This document shows positions 49,516 through 61,000 of a stretch of 64,000 nucleotides of DNA, in pieces (positions within the stretch are counted from its first letter, which is position 1; the number at the start of each line of letters is the position of its first letter). The notes under the pieces are model-generated. The model was given only the letters and a program-made list of their open reading frames with translations. It had not been told where the DNA came from and searched no databases. The DNA comes from Diphasiastrum complanatum (Eukaryota; Streptophyta; Lycopodiopsida; Lycopodiales; Lycopodiaceae): positions 30,392,698 to 30,456,697 of the forward strand of contig CM055109.1 of assembly GCA_029204225.1 (NCBI GenBank). Direction: 5' to 3'. A program made the translations under genes and the position numbers.

Positions 49516-50819
49516 CGCGAATCTAAGCACCTTCAAAGAGGAGACTGACTATAACTTCAAAGAGCAGTACCTTCAAAGAGGAGACTATAAGCCAAACTAA
49601 AACTAAAAATTTAAAAAAAAAACAAATACTAAAAGTAAGAAACCAACTACAATGCTCAGTGAGTTAGTAGAAGGCCGTTTAAAATTTGAGTAGTTGCAAT
49701 CTTAGACCCTCTATATAGGCAATAGAGTGGGGTCGTTTGAACACTTTTTCTAATTTCTTCTTCCATCGAGTTTGGCTGTATATAGTGTCCTTTTGTTTTT
49801 TTGTTTCGTTTCTTTGTATGTGCATGGTTAGACTTTTTTTTAAGTTTTCAGAGCACAAAGTACAATTGGTAAGATTTGTCATTTTCGTTGTTTTGGGTGC
49901 GACATTCTCTCGGTTTTGGCACTGTACGCAACTAGTGCTTGCATGGGATCTATTTCCAAGAATACATTTTTGATCTATTTGTTTTTGTGTTATGTGCAGG
50001 ATTTCAAAAGTTTGCTATACAGGTCAACTTTTTTCAGAAAGTACCTTGCGGATTTTTTGGGTAGTCCAGTTTGCGTACTTTTTTTCAATGGCATCAAATT
50101 GCATGCCCAACGAGTTTGCAATGTCACGATTCTTTTGAACAAATACACTCATCTGCATTGTTTTTCCTTGGTATCGAAAATCTGTACAAGTTTGAATAAT
50201 AGTTTTTTTTTTTACGTAGCTAAGACCTTTTCATATGTACAAATAGGTAAAATTATAATCGTCATCACAAATTTGTGATATTGGTGTGACTAACTCTTCG
50301 GTCAATCCATACAGCTCAATAACACTTCAATGATACATATAGAAAGAGGTCCATGTACATATTATGAACTATCATTGAGCACAATCGTTGAGGAACTATC
50401 AAACCTGATCTATACTTTAGAATATTCTTCTAGCAGCTTGCCCATGCAGAGTTTGATCACCCACGGAATCAGTTGCCCCATTTTGCAAACAAAACGGTTT
50501 CAACGACAAGAATCTCAACTGAGCATTCACACAATTACATACGCAATTGAGCAAAAATCTACACACAAAAGATAGAAAGCATGTATTACATTTTTTTTCC
50601 AATATTTATCACTGGGTTAAGTGCAATTTGACCAATAGCAATTGCCCCAAGCACAAAATGACAACTCATTCTCCAACGATGTGATCTATTTTGCAGGTAA
50701 TCTCCCTATCCTGGTAATTGGAACGTGAGGCTCAGTAGAAAGGGCTTTTCATAAAGAATTTGGGACTCGAGAAAGTACTCTGACTAGACTAACTAGCAAA
50801 AAAGACGCAATATTTGCAG
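49516..50819. other. Region upstream of the MULE transposase; may contain 5' exons
   Basis: The transposase reading frame is open up to an acceptor-like ATATTTGCAG ending at 50819, so upstream non-coding or short coding exons are expected on the plus strand. None could be fixed. The 49.7-50.28 kb stretch has several T-rich open frames without recognisable domains. Confidence 0.4.
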
Positions 50820-53800
50820 AGAACCAGGTGTGATGGAAGCCATCTTGCAATTTGATGGCAACAATGTTGCTCCCTTGAAATTACAGTTTATGGATGGCAG
50901 ACTTATTGTAAGCAGAAAATTTTTAGAGCAAAAAGTAGACAATGGCATGTCATTTTCAAGTTTGAATGCTATGGTTGAAGCTAATACTGAAGTCAGAATG
51001 ATAGTCCCATTGACAAGCCATAAGGACGTCGAGGGAAACGACCACTATATCCTCGAAGAGTCACTATCAACACAGTATTTGGTTATCACTAACAAGAAAG
51101 AAAAGCCAAACTTCTACAACATCAATGTTGATAGCCCATTCTCATCCGAAATAGCAAGGAATCATAAATTGCAAAAAAATGCTAGTCTAAAGCGATGGAA
51201 TACAGCTACTAGGGTCTCCCTGCAAACCATTGACCTCGATAGCCCAGATGAGAATGGGCCGATGACTTTTGGAGACATACCACCCTCAATCACAACTGAT
51301 GACCCAACGACTATTGGACACACAACACCCTCAACCACAACTGTCATAGGACAAAGTGTTCTTCAATGTATTATGTCAAAGCCAGGAACAAACAATGTAA
51401 AAAAACTACTTGAAAAAATAAAGACACATCTATCTATACGTGAGATTCCCAGAATTTACAATGGGGATGTGATCTTTGAACTCCCTCCTACGCATGGAAA
51501 AACCAGTGTAATGGATGGTATGGAGCAAAAATATGACGGACACATATGGACAAAAGCTGTGACGAGTAATGTTTCGTTTGAAGGGATCGTCTAAATTAGT
51601 TACTGTGTTGGAATGTTGAAGTGTCAACGAATAACATGTCCCCATAACCTGAACAACGAGAAAATGAACAACACGTTTTTTAAGGGAACATTAAAAAGGA
51701 GGTGTGCTACTGGCATAATGGCTCACGGTGTTGGGTCCATCACATGTGCCTTTTGTAAAAAGGCTGCGGTTTGTGTGGGATCATGTTCATGCATTGTGTA
51801 TAATGTAATGCCAAGAGATCATAGTCTCACCAGATTGATGATACACGAAGGAGAACATACACACGAAGTGCAACCCAGAACCTCAAAACATAGCATCGAG
51901 AAAACAAGGTATTTGGTTGATAGGGTGGTTAGAGCAGACAGGAGTGCCGGTCCAAGGAAAGTGCAAATGAGCATAGCGAAGGAGCTGATCAGGTCATCAA
52001 TGCTCAAGAAAGATAAAAAAGAAAAAGAGGGTGTTGGCGATGTGGAGCTCACAAACTTTCTAGAGGAGCTCATTCCCCTGGTGGAGAACAGAAGGTGTTT
52101 TCCTTCTTGAGTAAGTATTTCAAGGTCTATCTACAAATCTTCACTTCGTTTCATGTCACATTCATTTGCTTGTTGTTTCTTTTTCTACAGGTTGCGGAAA
52201 ATGGTAACCAATGCTCGAAATTCCTCTCGTCCTTTAGGAGATGGTCTGGATAGCTTGTTGTTGCTAAAGAAAAATTCTATGTATGAGTTTTTTCATGGTA
52301 GTAGATTCCCAGGACAGGGTCCACCTGATGAGCGTTGCTTTGTTTTTAAGATGTCCTCAAAGGGTCCTGCATCAGGTGTGGATCTTGTGGTTAGAATGTA
52401 GAGAACTAGCAATGGTGATCTAAGGAATGCATGGGTACAATTCGATCATACCAGATGAGTCCTCAATTGGACAACAATGGGGTGCCATGTGTATGATCCA
52501 AGGTATACATATTTGTGTGATACCTATAAAGTTTAATTCAAAATTATGTATTCACACTAGGTGGCATTGATACTCGCTGAATTTGTAATTTGTAGTATCC
52601 AGGAACTATTGGCAATAGCCACATGTGAGATGAAAGAAGAAGACACCGAGTCTCAAGTACTATTTTGGAATTTATTGAACACTATTATGGAACGTGCAGG
52701 GCACAAGAAAGAAGATTTTCACGGGTTCATGGTAGACGAGGCACAAGCGAATTGGAGAGCAGGCCGCACTGTATTCAATGGAGGCCCATAAAATGAAATG
52801 ATTGGATGAGAGCGATTGTGTCTTTTCACTGGGAGCAAAGCCTGCATATGCACACCAAGAAGTTTGTTCTAAAAGATCATCAAGCGGAGCACAAAGCTAT
52901 ATGTGAGAAATGGAGAACATCTGCCACAAAAGAAGAGGCACTTGCACAATATAGGTTGATTCGACAATGGTGGCGGACTGGCAAATTGAGGGACACCGAC
53001 CTACCATCGATGGATAGCTGGATGAGTTGGTGGAATGTTAGAATTGCACATTGGGGAGATTTCATGGTTTCGATAAGTCCAGTGATGCATCTTTATTCGT
53101 CTAATTTTTTAATCTATAATTTATAAATTTTTCTTATAAGACTCTCTTGTCGTGGTTCGTTATAGATTCTATGGAGCAGATGCAACCAATACACCACGAA
53201 CAAATTTGTCTGAATCAAAACATGGAAGCTGGCTAGCTGGAGAGGGTCATAAGAGTATTATCTCTTTGTATGATGCATGTGGGTCTGAAATAGGCAATGC
53301 CCTCGTACAGAGTGCAAAACAATATGCAAGCACTTCGGGCTTAGGAAAATCACATAGCACGAGCTCACCAGACTCATCCACAACTTGCTTAGTTGGTGAG
53401 GAAATTCTACTTGAATGACAAGTTCACGATACTTTTTGGGCAATTAGAAGAACTAGTTAAAATAGTCGTGTAAAGTGCTTGGGTTGGCTACCACGACAAG
53501 GTAAATGTGGTAAATTAATCTCAAATTCAATGAAAGGGAGTCCTGCCCCATGTTTCTTATCTACAAGAACACACCCCAATGGCAAGACACAACAAATGAT
53601 GTGGTTCTGCAATACTGATTGCACTCACGCGTGGCATCCAGGTAAATGTACCTCTCCAATACCTCCAAAGGTACCCAACCTTTGGCCTGTTGCTTATGGC
53701 ACAAATTTAACACAAACAGAAGGAGACATGCTCACCTTGGGGGGGTTCCAGCTTGAGACAAAGCCACTCAACAAAGAAAGTGGGCCATCAAAAGCCCATG

Positions 53801-54240
53801 CATCCCAAACTGGAATACATGAGGACACTCAACCCTCAACTTGTCCTACCACAAATGATGCTCGCAATCCAAAGTATAGGCCAAGTGTGCCACTTGTTGC
53901 ATTGGAACAAATAAAAAGAGCACTATCATTGAATGTCCGTGTATTGAGAGAAAAGGTAATGGAAGAGAATAAGCATGAAATATTCGAAATTGAGACGCAA
54001 ACTTCCAAAGTAAATGACATTTGTTATGATGTCCATATAGCCAGTAAACCGATTTGCACATGTCTTGATTTTCAAAAGCGTCTCTTGGAGAAAAAGTCTT
54101 ATCTGGCGTGCAAGCATATATACTTTATCTTCCTTCGAGTCATGGGACTCGACCATAATTCTAATATGTTCATCCATCAACCAATGTTGAAGGACAGAGA
54201 ACTTCTTTTTGCACTAACCCGCTGTAGATCCTACCCTTGA
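50820..54240 (+). pseudogene. MULE-type DDE transposase with SWIM zinc finger, decayed
   Basis: Plus-strand pieces in order: 50820-51594, an N-terminal domain ending DGHIWTKAVTSNVSFEGIV; TAA; 51598-52094, a Cys-rich domain (LKCQRITCPHN, CAFCKKAAVCVGSCSC, LIHEGEHTHE-like, SAGPRKVQMSIAKELI). An intron (GTGTTT to TTCTACAG) leads to 52191-52500, with TAG at 52399-52401 and TGA at about 52456 (NAWVQFDHTR, NWTTMGCHVYDP). Then 52561-52791 carries the DDE-type segment FHGFMVDEAQANWRAG; after a frame change, 52806-53085 has VSFHWEQSLHMHTKK and WWRTGKLRDTDL. Next 53155-53418 and 53479-54240 follow, the last ending in a SWIM finger, CTCLDFQKR then LACKHIYFI. SWIM fingers are typical of MULE transposases. 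At least four lesions; non-autonomous now. It points away from the ParB/methyltransferase pseudogene. Confidence 0.78.
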
Positions 54241-54600
54241 CATGTAAATGTCGTGACCACACAAAGAGTTCTGGAATGTCATATTAAAGGAAAAAATGTA
54301 GTGGCCATGCCAGTCGAAAGTTTATTTCCAGCATGCATGGTCCATCTAGGTGATGCAAGCTTCTTCTACCTGATGTCCATTTGTGGGTGGACCTCGTAGC
54401 TCTATACTATTGTGTCTTCTTTTACTTGTTGTATATGATCCCATGGTTTATGATTTTCACACAGAGCTTATGCATGTTTGTGGATTAATTCTAAATATGG
54501 TTTGTATCAAGGATATGCTAGATTAATCAATGGATATTGTTGCATTGTTGGCTATTTATAAATATACTTAAAATATACTCGTTGATATAAATTTGGTAAA
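54241..54600. other. 3' flank of the MULE transposase
   Basis: No coding. The terminal inverted repeat expected for a MULE could lie here, but I could not match it by eye with an opposite end. Confidence 0.3.
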
Positions 54601-54838
54601 GGGCCAAATTACATCTTAATGGAGAAAGACATTTTAAGACCCTTCTAATGTGAATGGGACTGATTTTATTTGTGAGGAGGCATAACCTTCTCATCTCTTT
54701 CTCTCACGTTCAGCCTAGTCCTCAAGTCTTCTGTATGATGCTATTTTATTTAATACAAGAGGTATTGTTCTCTATCCTTCTAACTCTCCTATGAACTGAA
54801 TCTATTTGCATGCTCTAACTTCAATCGGTATCAGAGCA
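54600..54838 (+). mobile_element. Copia LTR end and primer-site remnant
   Basis: GGTATCAGAGCAAATG at 54828-54843 is the plant copia primer site. Upstream sequence has LTR-like features (TCTCTTTCTCTCACG, TTAATACAAGAGGTATTG, TCTAACTTCAAT before the site). Downstream no gag is recognisable, so only the LTR/leader end of an old plus-strand element remains. Confidence 0.5.
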
Positions 54839-54843
54839 AATGC

Positions 54844-55600
54844 CCATATTGATCAGAGAGTGCAACAATTTTTTCTTTCATTTACAAAAAAAACTAGTTT
54901 TTTTTTTTCTTCAATAAACCTTGCCTTTTTTGTTTCTTAATTATGTTTTTTGCACAATAGACGTGAGGAATGCTTAGATTATCAAGAGAGAGGCAATTGT
55001 TATGTGAAGAATGCATAATCAACATAGCTCCTCTTTTATGAGAGAAATATGACAGTTGAAATATGTCAAAGATTGTGTACAATTCAAAAGAAGTGAGGGA
55101 TTTCAATGGACAGATCTTTCATGAATATTTGATCTAAACCGACAAGAAGTAAGAAGTAGGAAAGCCACCAATTCACTGTAGACCCTAACCTGAAAATCGG
55201 GAGACAATGAGTAAGATGCATCTTGGTTTTCAAGGGGGCCTTGAACCTGGGACCAAAGAAACTTTGGATGCTAGGCTAGCCAACAACCCCCTTGGATTGA
55301 CACTGAGTGCTATGAGAGAGATGATGGTATGCTGCTTTAAAGCTTGGGAGTATGGAAAGTCCTCGTTTTTTTTTAGTGGTACTCTCTTGAAGTTTACATA
55401 AGCCCTAATTGAAGTATGTACTTGAATTAGTAGAAAAGCCTAGTTATTCAAAGTGGTTTTCTAAGAACACCTATCTAACATAGAAGAGGTTCATAGATTA
55501 TGTTTTCTATAGTATGTACTGCTCAATCCAAAACAAAACGTATGGGACATTCAAGGGTCCAATACACTACTTCGAAAAGTTTTACATTGCTTTGGAAAGT
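54844..55600. other. Intergenic; decayed retroelement leader possible
   Basis: It follows a copia primer site, so part of it should be old gag or leader. A 64-codon frame at 55207-55401 has no recognised motif. Confidence 0.35.
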
Positions 55601-55604
55601 TTTC

Positions 55605-55705
55605 TGGCGAGCAATTACAAACCAAAAATGACTTGAAGGTCAAACATATGCTGAAGATGCTCGCTTCGATCACAAAATTGCTCGCCGAGAAATGCTCGCC
55701 AAAAA
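55605..55705. repeat. GGCGAGCA repeat cluster, mostly in inverted orientation
   Basis: TGGCGAGCAATTAC at about 55602, then GATGCTCGC, TTGCTCGCCGAG and ATGCTCGCCAAAAATC at 55656-55697. The reverse complement of the right part (GATTTTTGGCGAGCATTTCT) matches GATTTTTTGGCGAGCATTTG at about 39910. It is a second copy of the repeat seen at 39.9 kb. Confidence 0.7.
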
Positions 55706-55859
55706 TCATTCCCCCCTTCTCTCTTCACCTTCTCACCAAGAGCTCTCTGCACACAAGTTTTTCGTTGGTTTTGCAAATTTAGCACCTGGCGCTTCTGAAC
55801 TCCATATGATATGTGAAAATTTGAAACCCTATGATGATTTGCCCTATGATTTGTGACCG

Positions 55860-55890
55860 GACTCCATAGCCCAATGGATAAGGCACTGGA
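55860..55890 (+). other. 5' half of a tRNA-Arg-like sequence
   Basis: GACTCCATAGCCCAATGGAT + AAGGCACTGG resembles the first 30 or so bases of plant nuclear tRNA-Arg(ACG), including an A-box (TAGCCCAATGG). The anticodon arm, B-box and 3' half are absent; the following bases do not fold as a tRNA. It is a tRNA fragment or a possible SINE head, not a tRNA gene. Confidence 0.6.
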
Positions 55891-55999
55891 ACTTTAAATG
55901 ATGATTGAAATGGAACTAAGCTATTAATTGTGATATGATTGTGTTACAGTATATCAAGCCTTGTATGCAGGACCTGAGATGTTGTTCTGCATGAAGATA

Positions 56000-56150
56000 T
56001 TATGCTGATTGGAACCCTTTTGGGTTGGCCTAGGATGCTATTGGTCGGTCCAGAGGGGTAATATGTTGCTGCTTATCTTGAAGACATGTTGTTGTATGGC
56101 TTTTGGGTCAGCCTAGGATGCTATTGGCTGGTCCATTGGTCTTTGTGTAG
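56000..56150. repeat. Two-copy direct repeat around CCTAGGATGCTATTGG
   Basis: TTTTGGGTTGGCCTAGGATG + CTATTGGTCGGTCCA near 56019 is repeated as TTTTGGGTCAGCCTAGGATG + CTATTGGCTGGTCCA near 56101, a period of about 82 bp. Confidence 0.75.
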
Positions 56151-56228
56151 CCATAAATGTTGAGTTCGAAGAATGGGGACCATTCTTTACCCGTGAAGGT
56201 TGCCATTGTTTGCAGGGAAAAAGACCCA

Positions 56229-56233
56229 TTTTT
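56229..56233. repeat. Target-site duplication, left copy (TTTTT)
   Basis: TTTTT directly precedes the 5' LTR (TGTGAAAATT). The same five bases follow the 3' LTR at 62665-62669. Five bases is the usual copia duplication. The homopolymer makes the match less informative than a mixed sequence would be. Confidence 0.8.
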
Positions 56234-56888
56234 TGTGAAAATTGTCAACATTTCCTAGCTAGTTTGAGGCCTAAATTGGCTAAAATTGTAAATAGTTTTG
56301 GTTCTGGAGTTTCACACGTGTGAACCAGGCCACAATGTTTTTATTTACTGTATTTTTTCAGTATGATGAAGTGTCAAACTTCATACCCTTCAAAATGAGA
56401 CCATTTTGATGTATTTTGGTCATATAAGCCATTTTTAGCTATTTTTCCTATATAGGGAATATCTAGGGTCAAGTACCTTCTAGAGAGAGGAGAGAGAGTC
56501 ATCTTCCTCATCCATAAATAGTAGGGAAGTCGTGGAGAACAGGTTGGAGAAACCTTTTGTATGCTTCATTGAGATCAATAGATCATTGTCATTGTTTCTT
56601 CCTCCATTGAGAGCATTGTTGTGTGTATTGTCTTCAAGCTATTGTGTATGATCTTAGGTGCTTTCCAAAAGTGGTAGGCTGATGTATTATGGACTGTATA
56701 ATGCTATTTTGGGCCGCACTTGATGTTTATGGAAGTTTTCATTTGTGGTAAATGCTTTTTGATCAAGTTCTTTGCATTCTAGGTAGCATAGAATGTGTTG
56801 CCAATTCCTAGCTTATGTAGTTTGGAGTGCAAGCATTCAAGCCAATGATCTTGGAGTTTAGATCCACTTAGGATCTGTATTTTTCACA
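56234..56888 (+). repeat. 5' LTR (655 bp)
   Basis: Starts TGTGAAAATTGTC and ends CTGTATTTTTCACA. Contains a TATA-like CCTATATAGGG at 56447-56457 (likely RNA start some 30 bp downstream), a short GA stretch AGAGAGGAGAGAGAG just after it, and a palindromic CACACGTGTG near 56313. Confidence 0.97.
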
Positions 56889-56900
56889 TGGTATCAGAGC
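56889..56900 (+). promoter_or_regulatory. Primer-binding site for reverse transcription
   Basis: TGGTATCAGAGC follows the LTR without a spacer and is complementary to the 3' end of plant initiator methionine tRNA. Confidence 0.95.
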
Positions 56901-58060
56901 TGGTTGGCTTCTATTTACAGTAAGTATTCCATTTTTGGTGATATTTGGATGTTTGATCAAGTTGTAGCATGATTTTGCATTGCTTTGTTGATCAAATCTT
57001 ACTAACCTTTGTTTTGTGAGTTGAACTTGTGGATCAAAAGCATATTTCAGGTCTATTGAAGATCAGAGGCTGAAAAGAAACTATTTTGGATCAGATCATA
57101 ACACCTAATCATTTGTGATTGTGAGGCTTGTGCATATTCAATACTAACAATGTTCTTTTCAATCCTATTGTTGACAATCTCCATTCTTGGATGAACACTC
57201 TCCTTAAGTGGATGAAACTTCTCCTTAAGTGGATGACAAATGCTCTTTTGAGTGAGTTGTAATTCTCCTAAAGGCTGAGCAAAGCTCCCATTTGGATGAA
57301 AGATCCCCTTTTTTGGGTGAACATATTGTAAGCTCCATTGTGAAGAGCATATTGTAAAGATTGTCATCAATTTTGGCATAATTTTTGGTGTACTTTGTTG
57401 AGCATGTAAGTAACTCTCCTTATGTAATTTGATTGGAGCATTTGCTGGAAGGTGTTAACCATTATGCAAGTGTGTTTTCAGGTTCTTAACAGGTTGAGGA
57501 ACATTCTCATGTGAAGTGATCTTAGATCTACATCTAAACACCAAGATTTGACAAGATAGTGAAGCTAGTCTTGTGATTCACTAAGTGTGCTCATTCATTC
57601 ACCTCTAAATCTTGTATTTATCACTTGCTGGAGTTTATAAACTTTTAACAGTGTGGTTTACATGTGGTTTTACAGGTTGAATCAATATCTTAGTGTGTTG
57701 ATCATATGTTGATCAAGTTTGTTCATTACTAGGTAATCTTGGCATCCTAGTTTTGGGTATTTTCTAAAAATGCAAGTAACTCTTCACACCATAACTTGAT
57801 TTGGTCACTTGCTGGAAAGTTTGAGAGCTTAAGCAAGAGTGTGTTCAGGTTGGTTTGATTTTGTAATCCATTCTTAGTGTGTGCAAAGTGTTGCATGTGT
57901 TTCAATCTTCCTTTCTATGCTTGGAAACCATCTAGGTTCAAGATAGAAGTGTTTTAGGGTCCTAAATCTTCATAGATCTCTTTATCTATCATTTGTTGAG
58001 AGAAAAGTGAGTGCTAAGTGCTTTAGGACAGAACCTAAAAGTTGAAGAAACATTAGAATC

Positions 58061-61000
58061 ATGGCTTCCAATGGTGGGATCATGCTAGAGTCTAGTGAAA
58101 GGTTGAGTTCATCAAACTACTCTACTTGGAAAGTGAGGATGGAGTCCTTACTTGAGTTGAATGAACTCATGGACATAGTTGCAGAAATTGAAGAGAGACC
58201 TCTCACACTTCAAGAGCAACAAAGGTTTGATAAGAAGGCCAAAAGGGCTCTTCATATCATTAAAATGAATGTTACAAATGAACTTCTCAAGGAAGTTGGA
58301 AAGTGTCAAAGTGCAAGTGAGGCATGGAATACCTTAAAGAAGCTCTTTGAATCAAAGTCCACATCTAGGGTATTGACCCTAAGGAGACAAATATTTTCTA
58401 GTAGGCAAAGAGAGGGTGAAAGTGCTCATGCATTTATCTTGAGAGTTAAGTCCCTAAGTGATGATTTAGCATGCATTGATGAGAACATAAAAGATGGTGA
58501 AATAGTCCAAGTTATGTTGAATGGTTTGCTAAATGAACATGCTAACATTGTGCAAAGTTTTGCCATTCAAAGAGTCTTGCCAAGTGTGGTTGACTTGCAA
58601 GAAATCTTATTGGCTGAAGAACATAGGTTGCAATCAAAGCTTGATGGTGCATCCTTGCAAGGTGGAGGTGAAGAGGCTTTCTTCACAAAAGGCAAATTCA
58701 AGGGCAAAGGTAAAGGCAAAGGGAAATGGTCCAAAGGTGGTAACTTTGATCATGATGATCACTCTTCCTCTTCCTCTTCTACTAAGAACAATAAGTCAAA
58801 GTTCAAGTGCTTTTATTGTGGGATAAAAGGTCATTTTGCAAATGAATGTTATAAGAAGAAAAGAGAGCAAGGAGAGAGGCAAGGAAATCTTACAATAGAT
58901 GAGGAAGAACATAACACATGTGAATCACTTGTTATGACTTCAAGTTTGTTAGCCAACATAGATGATAATGATCCTTGGTGGATTGATAGTGGAGCCTCAT
59001 CTCACATGACAAGACATAAGGAATACTTTACATCCTTATTGTCTTATGAGGGAGAAGGTAACATCATCTACACTGCAAATGATGGTCAATGTGACATCAA
59101 AGGCATAGGCACTATTCCTATTTCCCTTTCAACAAATAGGAAAGCAAATCTTGAAAATGTTTTGTACATTCCTTCAATCACTAAGAATTTGCTTAGTGTA
59201 GGTCAAATGATTGACAAAGGACTTGATGTGGAGTTCATTGGAGATGCATGTTTGATAAGTAAATGTGGATCCTTGATTGCTCAAGGTAGGAGGCATGGTA
59301 AACTTTTCAAGCTTGATGCATGTGTGATCTCTAATCATGAAGGATGTATGGCTAGGGAGCAATTGACAAACCAAGAAGTTTGGCACAAGAGGTTGGGCCA
59401 TCCCAACTTCAAATCTTTGGAGGTAATGGCAAAGAAAGAGCTTGTTCTTGGTCTCCCTAAAAGTCTTGTTGCAAACAATAGTGTTTGTGAACATTGTGCC
59501 TTGTCCAAATCTCATAGACTTGCTTATTCTAGATCTACTTCTAGATCTAAAGAAGCTTTTCAACTTGTGCATTCTGATATTCATTCTTCTAGTACAACTA
59601 GCAATGGTGGGGCAAAGATGTATGCAACTTTCATTGATGACTTTAGTAGGTATACTTGGATCTATCTTCTTAAAAGTAAGGATGAAGTGTTTGCTGCATT
59701 TGTCAAGTTCAAGAATGAAATGGAAAACCAATTCAATACAAAGATCAAATGCTTAAGATCTGATAATGGAGGGGAATACACCTCAAATAGGTTCAAAGAC
59801 TTTTGTATAGCACATGGGATTAAGAGGGAGATGTCTAGTCCTAGGACTCCACAACAGAATGGAGTGGCCGAGAGGAAGAATAGAACCCTTTGTGAATGTG
59901 CCAAGGCAATGAGACTACATGCTAATCTTGCTAAGTCTTTTTGGGGGGAAGCTTTAGCATGTGCTAACTATCTATGTAATAGATGGACAAGTGCTTCCTT
60001 GGATGGTAAAACTCCTCATGAGGTTCTTTATGGTAGAAGGCCGAGTGTCAAGCATTGTAGGATCTTTGGATGTACATGTTTTGTCAATATCACACTTGAT
60101 GATAGAACTAAAGAAGATCCTTCATCAAAGAAGGGTGTGTTTGTTGGCTATAGTGAAGTAAGCAAGGCTTACAAAGTGTACATTCCTTCTACAAAAAAAG
60201 TTGTCATAAGTAGGGATGTCATCTTTCATGAAGAGAATGTTTCCAATGTTGTTGATGTTGATGTTGATGTGCCTACTAATCATCATGATGTGCAAGATGT
60301 CTTGGATGAAGATGGAGATGCCACTCCAAAGCAAACTTCAAGGAAGACTCAAAGGCAAAGGGCTAAGCCATCAAGGCTAACCTATGATGAAAAAGGAAAG
60401 CAAGTGGTGGACAACTCTAATTTTGCTTTTCTTACCTCTTTTGATGAACCAACTTGTGTAGGTGAAGCAATTCAAAAGAAGGAATGGATCCAAGCCATGG
60501 ATCATGAGCATCAAGCACTCATCAAAAGCAACACATGGAGGTTGGTAAAGCTTCCAAAGGACAAGAAGGCAATTGGTTGTAAGTGGATCTTCAAGATCAA
60601 GACAAATCAAGATGGATCAATCAACAAGTACAAGGCAAGGTTGGTGGCAAAGGGGTATGCTCAAGAATATGGTATTGACTATGATGAGACCTTTGCACCT
60701 GTGGCAAAGATGGTAACTATTCGAATCCTAATCTCTCTTGCAACTCTTTATGATTGGGATATGTGGCAAATGGATGTTACTAATGCCTTCTTGAATGGTG
60801 ATCTTGAAGAAGATATTTACATGGAGCAACCCGAGGGCTATGTTTCACATGATGAGCCTAATCATGTGTGCTATCTCCAAAAGAGTTTGTATGGGCTAAA
60901 GCAAGCACCAAGGAGTTGGTATGCTAAGCTCAATTCCTTCTTACTTTCTCAAAACTTTGTTATGAGTGAGTATGATCATTCTCTCTACTTTAGATTGAAT

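Noticed and set aside
49139-49536. Minus-strand frames of 96-118 residues
   Set aside because: Repeating peptides from the tandem repeat at 49.19-49.51 kb.
55860-55890. tRNA-Arg gene
   Set aside because: Only the 5' half matches; no anticodon stem, B-box or 3' acceptor strand follows.
59174-59731. 185-residue minus-strand frame within the copia element
   Set aside because: Antisense to the intact Gag-Pol integrase region.
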